Shown: positions 1-6,075, numbered from the stretch's first letter. The stretch is DNA of 17,165 nt from CAYLNG01 sp964497855 (GCA_964497855.1 CAZCFM010000082.1:1-17165), one strand, 5' to 3'. Notes: a model not told the origin generated them from the sequence alone. Numbers and translations: made by a program.

Positions 1-117
1 AAAATTACCAAAAATCGTGGTGTTAAAGCCCTGAGAATCCCCCAAATCAATAACAGATGCAGGCCCGGATAGGGGTATGCATAGTAAACAAACAAAGCCT
101 AAAATGGTTAATTTCAT
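1..117 (-). CDS. Exported protein, 5' part only; probable choice-of-anchor A family
   Basis: This is a partial gene that runs off the left edge; only the first 39 codons are visible, read from the ATG at 117-115, with no stop. The start is a clear signal peptide: MKLTIL, a hydrophobic core GFVCLLCIPL, then SGPAS as a likely cleavage region. The mature protein begins VIDLGDSQGFNTTIFGNF. That pattern (LG, a few residues, FN, then FG plus an aromatic residue) resembles the start of the choice-of-anchor A domain, which is found in exported surface proteins, often with a C-terminal PEP-CTERM-type sorting signal. The sorting signal would lie outside the window. No Shine-Dalgarno sequence is visible, but a candidate promoter lies upstream at 162-189. 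The reading frame and signal peptide are seen directly. The family name rests on a short motif and is tentative. Confidence 0.65.
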   Translation of the reverse strand, partial: MKLTILGFVCLLCIPLSGPASVIDLGDSQGFNTTIFGNF

Positions 118-161
118 GATTTACAACGTTTTAATGGTTTTTTTGATAAATGTTAGCAGAC

Positions 162-189
162 ATCATATACCACATTACCAAGGTTACAA
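162..189 (-). promoter_or_regulatory. Candidate sigma70-type promoter for the left-edge exported protein
   Basis: On the minus strand, TTGTAA (complement of 184-189) and TATGAT (complement of 162-167) are separated by 16 bases. The -10 matches consensus at five of six positions and the -35 at four. Transcription would start near 155, about 40 bases before the ATG at 117. The region is AT-rich, so a chance match is possible. Confidence 0.35.
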
Positions 190-200
190 ACAATACATTT

Positions 201-229
201 TTTACGTTTCGAAAAGAATAGCCTATATC
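201..229 (+). promoter_or_regulatory. Candidate promoter for the nif3-fpg pair
   Basis: TTTACG (201-206) and TATATC (224-229) are 17 bases apart, each matching sigma70 consensus at four of six positions. It would give a leader of about 70 bases before the ATG at 307. It lies back to back with the minus-strand candidate promoter in a 189-base divergent AT-rich spacer that holds no other recognisable feature. Confidence 0.3.
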
Positions 230-306
230 CATTAACTATCGGCGATGCGCCCCGGCACTTTGCGCAATAAGCTTGCCCTTTTCTGAGGATATCCCACAAA
301 GGAAGT

Positions 307-1104
307 ATGAAAACACTTGGTTTACGGGACTTGATGGACGCACTGGAATGCATTGCCCCCCCTTTGCTTGCCGCAGAATGGGACAATACGGGTTTGTTGC
401 TGGAGGGAAATGCGGAACGGGTGGAACGGGTGATGCTCTGCCTCGATCTGACACCTTCCGTGGCCGCTGAGGCCTTGCGCACTTCTATCGATCTGATCGT
501 CGCCTACCATCCTCCAATCTTCCAGGGTCTGAAAAGGCTCACGCACCAGGATCCTCTGACCTCGGCTCTGCTGAATCTGCATGGGGCTGGCATCTCCGTT
601 TACAGTCCCCACACCGCGCTGGATGCCGCGCCGGGAGGCCTCTCCGACTGGCTGGCTTCGGCGTTTGTGTTTGCGGCTTCGGAGCCCATCGATGCGGCGG
701 GGCGTCTGCTGACCCTGAAACGTTCTGTCTCGCTCCCGCAGGCATACCGGACTGTGGCTGCGCATCTGCGTGCGCCGTATCTGCGCGTGGCCAAAGCGCC
801 TGGGGGACGCTCCCGCATCCGCCGGATTGCCCTCTGTCCCGGAGCCGGAGCTTCCGTTCTCCGGGCGTCCGATGCCGATCTGGTGCTGACGGGCGAGTTA
901 AAACACCACGACATCCTCGAATTTGTCCGGAGGGGCGTCCATGTGGTGATCAGCGAACATGGCTACACGGAACGTCCCTATCTCGCCGTCCTCCGAAAAC
1001 GACTCCTGGAACGGCTTCCCTCCCTTTCCCGTGTGGATCTGGCGAAAAGTGATCGCGAGCCCCTTGTTTTCGTGCCGAGTGGCGGCAAGTTCAGGGATGC
1101 CTGA
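307..1104 (+). CDS. NIF3-family dinuclear-metal protein (NIF3L1-like)
   Basis: A 265-residue member of the NIF3/YbgI (DUF34) family of hexameric dinuclear-metal proteins. The cellular role of the family is poorly defined; the label GTP cyclohydrolase I type 2 is often attached but not generally established. Motifs in order: EWDNTGL (24-30), AYHPPIF with the metal-ligand His, YSPHTALDAAPGG, then TGELKHHDIL and SEHGYTER, whose His and Glu complete the metal site. Most bacterial members have His-His-Pro at the first site; this one has Tyr-His-Pro-Pro-Ile-Phe, and its ending (SDREPL) also follows the eukaryotic NIF3L1 pattern. The ATG at 307 sits just after AAAGGAAG (298-305), which is closer than usual for a ribosome binding site. 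Its last 8 bases overlap the start of fpg, so the two are probably co-translated. Confidence 0.9.
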   Translation: MKTLGLRDLMDALECIAPPLLAAEWDNTGLLLEGNAERVERVMLCLDLTPSVAAEALRTSIDLIVAYHPPIFQGLKRLTHQDPLTSALLNLHGAGISVYSPHTALDAAPGGLSDWLASAFVFAASEPIDAAGRLLTLKRSVSLPQAYRTVAAHLRAPYLRVAKAPGGRSRIRRIALCPGAGASVLRASDADLVLTGELKHHDILEFVRRGVHVVISEHGYTERPYLAVLRKRLLERLPSLSRVDLAKSDREPLVFVPSGGKFRDA

Positions 1105-1891
1105 ACTTCCCGAAGTCGAAACCTGGCGTCGTCTGGCCCACGCAACCGGCGTGGGACGGCGCATTGTCGCGGTCCATTGCGCCGACGACCGAATCGTGAT
1201 GGATCAGGCGACTCCATCCGCACTGAAGGCCCTTCTGCAGGGACGCGCGATTGTCGACACCGGCCGCAAAGGCAAACACATGTGGCTGGCACTGGATACG
1301 CCGGGTTTTCTGTACATTCATTTCGGGATGAGCGGATCGTTAAGGCATGGGCCTGCTACAGAAGAACTCCCCTCGCACTGGAAACTGTGCCTGGACCTGG
1401 ACGACGGGCAGAGGCTGGGCGTGAGCAACCCCCGACGCATCGGCAAAATCCGCTGGTTTGAGGACATCGTCCCTTCCGCGCCTCTGCGGAGTCTGGGGCC
1501 GGATCCCTTGCTGGAGGGCCTGAATCTTGAGACGGTTCTGGCGGAACTGAGCCGTCGGAAGTCTGCCATTAAGACGGTGTTGCTGGATCAGCGCGTGTTC
1601 GCGGGGGTGGGCAATTGGATTGCGGATGAGGTGCTGTTTCAGGCCCGGATCAATCCCCACACCCCCGCCAATACGCTGGACCGAGGGCGCGTCGAAACCC
1701 TGTGCCGCTGCCTGAAACGGATTCTGCGCCGGGCGGTGGAGCTGGGTGCCGATGACAGCCTTTTCCCAAAAAGCTGGATGTTTCACACGCGCTGGGGAAA
1801 ACAGGCGGCCACCACGCTCGAAGGGGAACCGATCCGTTTTGAGGAGATCGGGGGCCGGACCTGCGCCTGGGTGCCCGGGCGGCAAGTTTAA
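1097..1891 (+). CDS. mutM: Formamidopyrimidine-DNA glycosylase, zincless-finger type
   Basis: Base-excision repair enzyme of the Fpg/Nei family (264 residues; E. coli Fpg has 269). It removes oxidised purines such as 8-oxoguanine and FaPy lesions and nicks the strand by beta,delta-elimination. The start is fixed by MPELPEVE: Pro2 becomes the N-terminal catalytic proline and Glu3 follows. Lys60 (GRKGKH) matches the DNA-contacting lysine, HFGMSG holds the void-filling Met78, and SNPRRIGK is the lesion-loop region, with Ile where E. coli has Phe. The H2TH part reads VFAGVGNWIADEVL (167-180). The usual four-cysteine zinc finger is absent: the C-terminus WMFHTRWG...GGRTCAWVP has one cysteine but keeps Arg254. 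NWIADEVL and the GGRT-A-VP ending are typical of plant and fungal Fpg. The gene starts inside the NIF3 gene and its stop overlaps that of hemH. Confidence 0.93.
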   Translation: MPELPEVETWRRLAHATGVGRRIVAVHCADDRIVMDQATPSALKALLQGRAIVDTGRKGKHMWLALDTPGFLYIHFGMSGSLRHGPATEELPSHWKLCLDLDDGQRLGVSNPRRIGKIRWFEDIVPSAPLRSLGPDPLLEGLNLETVLAELSRRKSAIKTVLLDQRVFAGVGNWIADEVLFQARINPHTPANTLDRGRVETLCRCLKRILRRAVELGADDSLFPKSWMFHTRWGKQAATTLEGEPIRFEEIGGRTCAWVPGRQV

Positions 1892-2904
1892 GCCGTCGGT
1901 GGACGGCGGGGGCCGGGGCAGCAGGTCTCGGGGCAGAAATCGTGATTCGCCGGAAAAAGCCCGATCGCGCGGCGGAGGGGGCGGTCCTCGATGCGTTCGA
2001 GCATCAATTCGCTGATCATTTCGATCATGCGGGGGTCGTTGCCGGGGGTGGAGGCGCGGACATAGGCGAGTCCGATGTCGGCGGCGTGGTCGCGGGCTTC
2101 GAGGTCGAGATCGTAGAGGACTTCCATGTGGTCGGAGACAAAACCAAGGGGTGAAACGACCACGGCGGGCACGCCTTTTTCTTTCAAGGCGTCCAGATGA
2201 TCGCAGATATCGGGCGCCAGCCAGGGCATGTGCGGAGGACCGCTTCGGCTTTGGTAGACGAGGTCCCATTCCGGAATCTGGAGGGTTTCGGCGACCAAAC
2301 GGGCGGCCTCGGCGAGCTGCTGCGTGTAGCGGGACGTGTCGGCCATGGACTGCGGAATGCTGTGGGCCGTGAACACGAGGCGGGCGGCGGAGCGTTTGTC
2401 GTCCGGGAGGAGCGAAAAGGCCTCACGCACCTTGTCGCTGACGGTTTCGATAAACAGCGGATGGTTGTAGAACACACGGATTTTGTGGAATTCCGGGGCG
2501 TCGGGACCGATGTCGGCCCGGGCGGCGATGAGGTTTTCGCGGTATTGACGGCATCCGGAGTAACAACTGAAGCCGCTGGTGACGTAGGCCAGCACGCGTT
2601 TGCAGCCGAGGTCGCGGCACTGGCTCAGAACGTCGGGGATGTACGGCGGGGTGTTGCGGTTGGCGAGGAGAATGGGAAGGGTGACCCCGTGGCGTCCGAG
2701 GGTGTCGCGGAGGCGGTCAACGAGCTCGCGGTTCTGGGCGTTGATGGGGCTGACCCCGCCAAAGAGTTCGTAGTGATGGGCCACCTCCCGTTTGCGTTCT
2801 TCGGGGACACCCTTGCCGCGCAGGACGTTGTCCAGGAACGGCATAACCTCGTCCATGCCCTCGGGGCCACCGAACGAAACCACAAGAATCGCGTCGTACT
2901 GCAT
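1888..2904 (-). CDS. hemH: Ferrochelatase with candidate C-terminal Fe-S cysteines
   Basis: Inserts ferrous iron into a porphyrin at the end of haem synthesis (338 residues, within the family range). Visible motifs: VVSFGGPEG at the N-terminus, FSCYSGCRQYREN (112-124), FTAHSIP with the catalytic His181, and GFVSDHMEVLYDLD with the conserved acidic Glu261. Whether the substrate is protoporphyrin IX or coproporphyrin III cannot be told from the sequence. The C-terminus HDFCPETCCPG carries Cys324, Cys328 and Cys329; with Cys114 or Cys118 these could bind a [2Fe-2S] cluster, as known for animal, actinobacterial and some proteobacterial ferrochelatases, although the spacing is not the standard one. 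AAGGAAAG precedes the ATG at a normal distance. The gene is monocistronic as far as can be seen, convergent with fpg and divergent from the RNA methyltransferase gene. Confidence 0.94.
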   Translation of the reverse strand: MQYDAILVVSFGGPEGMDEVMPFLDNVLRGKGVPEERKREVAHHYELFGGVSPINAQNRELVDRLRDTLGRHGVTLPILLANRNTPPYIPDVLSQCRDLGCKRVLAYVTSGFSCYSGCRQYRENLIAARADIGPDAPEFHKIRVFYNHPLFIETVSDKVREAFSLLPDDKRSAARLVFTAHSIPQSMADTSRYTQQLAEAARLVAETLQIPEWDLVYQSRSGPPHMPWLAPDICDHLDALKEKGVPAVVVSPLGFVSDHMEVLYDLDLEARDHAADIGLAYVRASTPGNDPRMIEMISELMLERIEDRPLRRAIGLFPANHDFCPETCCPGPRRPPTA

Positions 2905-2943
2905 CAGGCTTTCCTTGGAAAAGAATTGAAAAGGGTGAGCCGT

Positions 2944-2971
2944 AGAATAGGAGGGTTGTTTTTAAAGTCAA
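2944..2971 (-). promoter_or_regulatory. Candidate sigma70-type promoter for hemH
   Basis: On the minus strand, TTGACT (complement of 2966-2971) and TATTCT (complement of 2944-2949) are 16 bases apart. Transcription would start near 2937, leaving a leader of roughly 33 bases that contains the AAGGAAAG ribosome binding site. It lies in the 78-base divergent spacer shared with the RNA methyltransferase gene. Confidence 0.45.
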
Positions 2972-2982
2972 CGGCACCCCTT

Positions 2983-3714
2983 ATGCAAATCACTCCCAGC
3001 GAAGAATATCTCTATGGTTATCACCCTGTACAGGAGGTGATGCGGGCGGAGCGTCGGCGGATGTTTGAGTTGTTTTTGGATGAGGCCGTGGGGGCGGAGC
3101 GTTTTCGTCCGCTGCTGCTGGAAGCACAGCGCCTGGGGATTCCGTCCCGGTTTGTGAGCAAGCAGGAGCTGTTCAACCGCTGCGAAAGCAAACAGCACCA
3201 GGGCGTGGTGCTGCTGGCGGCACCTTACCCGTATTTGGAGCTGGACGACAGCGTCTTCGAGCAGCCGAGACTCTTGCTGCTCGACAACATTGAAGACCCC
3301 CGCAATGCCGGAGCCATTCTGCGCAGTGCGGACATTTTCGGTTTTCAGACCGTGCTGTTCCCGCTGCGGGGCGGATCGGCCGTCTACCCCTCGGTGGTCA
3401 AGACCAGCGCCGGCGCGAGTGAACATCTGCGTATCATACGGGCGGCCAACAGCAACCGCTATGTGCAGCGCGCCAAAGAGGTCGGATACCGCGTGCTGGC
3501 CCTGGACATGAAAGGCACAGACCTCCTCTCCTCCGTGCCCGTCCAGGATGTGCGCCCCCTGCTGCTGGTCATCGGCGGGGAAGACAAACGCATCGGACAG
3601 TTTATCCTCAACGAGGCCGACACCATCGTCCGGATTCCCCAGAGCGGCCATATTGGCAGTTTGAATGCTTCTGTCGCCGCAGGGATTGCGCTTTACCATT
3701 TTGGGAGTAAATAG
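2983..3714 (+). CDS. SPOUT-class RNA 2'-O-ribose methyltransferase (TrmH/RlmB family)
   Basis: Methylates a ribose 2'-OH in tRNA or rRNA with S-adenosylmethionine; the target nucleotide cannot be told from sequence, although the length (243 residues) and the N-terminal substrate-binding domain resemble RlmB, which acts on 23S rRNA. That domain opens with YLYGYHPVQEV (9-19). The catalytic SPOUT knot shows the three family motifs: LLDNIEDPRNAGAILRSA (99-116), LLVIGGEDKRIG (194-205) and RIPQSGHIGSLNASVAAGI (217-235). The ATG at 2983 is chosen because the family motif begins a few residues later. In-frame GTG (2935) and TTG (2956) starts exist; a GGAGG at 2950-2954 is only one base from the TTG, too close to support it. 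The frame stays open far upstream, but only as antisense of hemH. The kinase gene follows after 8 bases. Confidence 0.9.
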   Translation: MQITPSEEYLYGYHPVQEVMRAERRRMFELFLDEAVGAERFRPLLLEAQRLGIPSRFVSKQELFNRCESKQHQGVVLLAAPYPYLELDDSVFEQPRLLLLDNIEDPRNAGAILRSADIFGFQTVLFPLRGGSAVYPSVVKTSAGASEHLRIIRAANSNRYVQRAKEVGYRVLALDMKGTDLLSSVPVQDVRPLLLVIGGEDKRIGQFILNEADTIVRIPQSGHIGSLNASVAAGIALYHFGSK

Positions 3715-3722
3715 GGCACTCA

Positions 3723-4937
3723 ATGGACCGAACCCACCCACTGACGAACCCCACCGAAACCCGCACACTGCTCGACGGGGAGGCTACGGTCACTCTGGCA
3801 CAAGCGCCAATTAGTGCCAGCGAAGACATCCGCCAGCATACACGGGTGCTTCCCTACGGCGTCCAGCGCGACCGCGAACGCCTGATCGAAAATTTCGATC
3901 AGCTCATTCAGGAGCAGGTCATCTATTTCCCCGTGTGTTACCGCTTTGCCGAGGAAATTGGACGTGGACGTCAGGGCATCGTGTATCTGGCAAATCGTCA
4001 AGGTGGCCGCGGCTGCCTGACCAAACACGCCATCAAGGTTTTCGATCCCGGCATCTACTCCTCCCCAGCCCTCTACTGGACCGACATGGGCCGCGTGGCG
4101 AGTCAGATCTCCGTCATGCAGCAGCTTCGCAGCCCCAACCTCGTCTCCATGGAAACCTACGACGAGATCAACGGCATTGGCTACCTCCAGATGGAACTCA
4201 TCAACGGCGTCGATTTGCGCTACCTCTTGACAGGCAAGCGCATGGACCAAGTGGAAAAGGCCACCCCTCCCCTTGAATGGAAAGTGATGCGGGACTGTAT
4301 TTTCCGTTGGGAAGAGAACCGCCTCTGCATTCAGCCCGGGGTTGCCATTTACCTGATGCGAATGATGCTCAAAGGTCTCGAAGCCCTCCACCAGGCGGGC
4401 TTTATTCACAGCGACATCAAACCCTCCAACGTCATGATTGACCAGTTTGGCTACGTGAAGATCATCGACTATGGCCGCGCGGTGAAACCCAACGAGAAGG
4501 TCTCCATCCTTCTGGGAAGCCCGCTTTACATGGCCCCCGAAAACCACCGCCGCGAACCGGCCACCGAACAGTCCGACATTTACGGCATCGGCATGGTGGG
4601 TCTCGAAATTCTGCGAGGACGCCCCCTCGTGGACGCCTCCAGCATGACCGAAGAGGATCTCTACCATTTCAAAATGGACCTGCCCAACCAGCTCCCGAGC
4701 CTTTTGCCCACCTATGTCCGCGAAAACAAAGAGTTTGTGCAGGTGCTGACCCGCTTCATCGACCCCGACCCCAAACGCCGCTACGCCAACGTCATCGAAG
4801 CCGAAACGGAGCAGGTCGGACTCCGCATTGTGCACAAACAATTGATCGCCATGGGACGGGACGTGGACTATGCCCGGGTGATGGGCGGATACATGAGCCG
4901 CCTCTGCAAAATCCGCCGCGGGGAGCTGGTCGTGTGA
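3723..4937 (+). CDS. Hanks-type serine/threonine protein kinase, soluble
   Basis: A 404-residue eukaryotic-like protein kinase. Kinase landmarks in order: glycine loop IGRGRQGIVY (79-88), ATP lysine in HAIKVF (Lys105), catalytic loop HSDIKPSNV (229-237, Asp231; HSD instead of HRD), metal-binding DYG (249-251, in place of DFG), the APE end of the activation segment (271-273) and SDIYGIG (284-290). The helix-C position that normally carries Glu appears to be Gln128 (RVASQISVMQQL), so the Lys-Glu salt bridge may be altered. About 70 residues precede the kinase domain and about 50 follow it; neither part shows a membrane segment or sensor domain, so it should be cytoplasmic. A stretch of about 30 residues between 171 and 205 looks like an insert ahead of the helix that leads to the catalytic loop. 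It lies 8 bases after the RNA methyltransferase gene and is probably co-transcribed. Substrates are unknown. Confidence 0.9.
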   Translation: MDRTHPLTNPTETRTLLDGEATVTLAQAPISASEDIRQHTRVLPYGVQRDRERLIENFDQLIQEQVIYFPVCYRFAEEIGRGRQGIVYLANRQGGRGCLTKHAIKVFDPGIYSSPALYWTDMGRVASQISVMQQLRSPNLVSMETYDEINGIGYLQMELINGVDLRYLLTGKRMDQVEKATPPLEWKVMRDCIFRWEENRLCIQPGVAIYLMRMMLKGLEALHQAGFIHSDIKPSNVMIDQFGYVKIIDYGRAVKPNEKVSILLGSPLYMAPENHRREPATEQSDIYGIGMVGLEILRGRPLVDASSMTEEDLYHFKMDLPNQLPSLLPTYVRENKEFVQVLTRFIDPDPKRRYANVIEAETEQVGLRIVHKQLIAMGRDVDYARVMGGYMSRLCKIRRGELVV

Positions 4938-5031
4938 CTTTTTCCATAAAGAAGATTGCCAGTGGAAGAGTTTTCCGGTTAAACGTCCCCTTCCCATCCA
5001 GGGAAGAACCCTTTCAGGAGTCCAAAAATTT

Positions 5032-5673
5032 ATGAACATCGTACATGTCTGCGCCGATCCCCAGCCGATGGAAGAAGCCGCGTCCAAACAGATTGCCGCT
5101 TCTTTCTTCGCAAGTATTGTCACCCGCAATGAAAACGCCCGCATCACCAACGTCGACCTGACGCAGGAGCACCCGGCGGATTACACCACCGAGGAATTCC
5201 GCAACTTCTGGTATCCGGTGTTGATCGATGGCTACGTCCCGACGAAGGACGAAGCTGCGGCCGCCACCTACGCCAAGGGCCAGGCGGATCTGATCCGGGA
5301 AGCGGACGTTCTCGTCCTGACGATGCCCATGTGGAACTACAGCATGCCCGCCATGATGAAATCCTGGATGGACCATGTCCTGTCTCCCGGCCTGCTCTAC
5401 ACGGTCAGCGACAAGGGCAACGAAATCAACCACAAGATCAAAAAACTCGTGCTGCTGATCAGCTCCCACGACGTGTTTGTGGAAGGCGATGCCCGCGACG
5501 GACTCACCCCCTCCGTGGAAAACTCCTTTGAGGATATCGGACTTAGCGACGTGAGCGTCATCTGGGCCGACGGACAGAACCCCAAGAAACACGTCGACTT
5601 CGAACACCGCAAACAGATTGCCATGGAAGCCGCCGAAGAGCTGGCCGAAGAAATCTGCGACGACTTCACCTGA
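5032..5673 (+). CDS. AzoR-like flavodoxin-fold NAD(P)H oxidoreductase
   Basis: A 213-residue protein of the FMN-dependent azoreductase / NAD(P)H-quinone reductase family, cytoplasmic. The strongest evidence is TMPMWNYSMPAMMKSWMDHV (97-116), which matches the flavin-binding signature of AzoR (PM-N---PA-LK-W-DH). The C-terminal half follows AzoR order, with LISSHDVF where the RGG flavin loop would be. Two cofactor loops look divergent: the N-terminal phosphate loop reads HVCADPQPMEEAASKQ without the usual Ser-x-Ser pattern, and the RGG loop is replaced. FMN binding or substrate may therefore differ from the classical enzymes. AGGAG (5016-5020) lies 11 bases before the ATG. A 94-base spacer after the kinase gene contains a small hairpin (CTTCCC/GGGAAG, 4990-5006). 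A strong terminator follows. Confidence 0.82.
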   Translation: MNIVHVCADPQPMEEAASKQIAASFFASIVTRNENARITNVDLTQEHPADYTTEEFRNFWYPVLIDGYVPTKDEAAAATYAKGQADLIREADVLVLTMPMWNYSMPAMMKSWMDHVLSPGLLYTVSDKGNEINHKIKKLVLLISSHDVFVEGDARDGLTPSVENSFEDIGLSDVSVIWADGQNPKKHVDFEHRKQIAMEAAEELAEEICDDFT

Positions 5674-5683
5674 GTGTAAACGC

Positions 5684-5738
5684 TCCTGTTTGCCAAAAAG
5701 CCCTCCCTGAAGCCTCACGGAGGGCTTTTTCGTGCCAT
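5684..5738 (+). repeat. 55-base direct repeat, copy 1, left flank of the gap
   Basis: These 55 bases are identical to 5839-5893 and include the whole terminator hairpin. The copy stops exactly where the run of Ns begins. Confidence 0.97.
5695..5730 (+). terminator. Intrinsic terminator after the AzoR-like gene
   Basis: AAAAAGCCCTCC pairs perfectly with GGAGGGCTTTTT. After one C-C mismatch the stem continues with TGA/TCA around an AGCC loop. It lies 21 bases after the stop codon. The A tract on the left and T tract on the right make it potentially bidirectional. Confidence 0.9.
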
Positions 5739-5838
5739 NNNNNNNNNNNNNNNNNNNNNNNNNNNNNNNNNNNNNNNNNNNNNNNNNNNNNNNNNNNNNN
5801 NNNNNNNNNNNNNNNNNNNNNNNNNNNNNNNNNNNNNN
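5739..5838. other. Assembly gap: exactly 100 Ns
   Basis: All 100 positions are N, the usual placeholder for a scaffold gap of unknown size. Nothing can be said about the content. Because both flanks end in the same 55 bases, the real gap may be zero or negative. Confidence 0.99.
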
Positions 5839-5893
5839 TCCTGTTTGCCAAAAAGCCCTCCCTGAAGCCTCACGGAGGGCTTTTTCGTGCCAT
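5839..5893 (+). repeat. 55-base direct repeat, copy 2, right flank of the gap
   Basis: Identical to 5684-5738 over all 55 bases and begins exactly at the first base after the Ns. Most likely the same locus represented twice by the assembly. Confidence 0.97.
5850..5885 (+). terminator. Second copy of the terminator hairpin, probably an assembly duplicate
   Basis: The sequence is the same as the hairpin at 5695-5730. As the sequence stands, it would separate the permease operon from whatever lies in the gap. If the gap is artificial, only one terminator exists. Confidence 0.6.
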
Positions 5894-5911
5894 TCCGCTG
5901 CGGTATATTCA

Positions 5912-5932
5912 ATATTGCAACTGTTGAAATAT
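5912..5932. promoter_or_regulatory. AT-rich palindrome 1 upstream of the nucleobase operon (candidate operator)
   Basis: ATATTGCAAC-T-GTTGAAATAT is symmetric at nine of ten base pairs around T5922. A TATAGT element (5930-5935), a good match to a -10 box, overlaps its right arm, although no convincing -35 is visible. A protein bound here could therefore block transcription. It resembles palindrome 2 at 5966-5991. Confidence 0.45.
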
Positions 5933-5965
5933 AGTCGCGTCTGGGGACTGGTGCTAAGTCATATT

Positions 5966-5991
5966 TAATATTGCAGCTTGTTGTAATATTA
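5966..5991. promoter_or_regulatory. AT-rich palindrome 2 upstream of the nucleobase operon (candidate operator or leader hairpin)
   Basis: The 26 bases from T5966 to A5991 have perfectly complementary outer arms (TAATATT/AATATTA) and a weaker core, GCAGCTTGTTGT. As RNA it would fold into a continuous stem with two G-U pairs and a CUUG loop. It shares AATATTGCA-CT-GTTG with palindrome 1, centred about 56 bases upstream. It is 85 bases before the permease start. Confidence 0.45.
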
Positions 5992-6075
5992 GGACATTTC
6001 TCATCCGAATTTAACATTTCTCTGGCGGACTTCACATGATTCCGCTATGGGAGCTGAAGATTGGAGCAAATCCCT

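Noticed and set aside
959..1096. Upstream extension of the fpg frame
   Set aside because: The mature enzyme must begin with Pro-Glu directly after Met, which fixes the start at 1097.
2197..2982. Upstream extension of the RNA methyltransferase frame
   Set aside because: The extension is antisense to hemH; the methyltransferase family motif begins just after the ATG at 2983.
3720..5150. Long minus-strand open frame (476 codons) across the kinase gene
   Set aside because: It is antisense to a kinase with a full set of catalytic motifs; its peptide is His/Val/Gly-rich without any family motif, as expected for a shadow of a GC-rich gene.
5684..5893. CRISPR or tandem repeat array at the gap
   Set aside because: There are only two copies, placed exactly at the ends of the Ns and containing a terminator; an assembly overlap explains them better.
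5894..6075. Purine or PreQ1 riboswitch upstream of uraA
   Set aside because: The conserved core sequences of these riboswitches are absent; the palindromes look like protein sites or simple hairpins.
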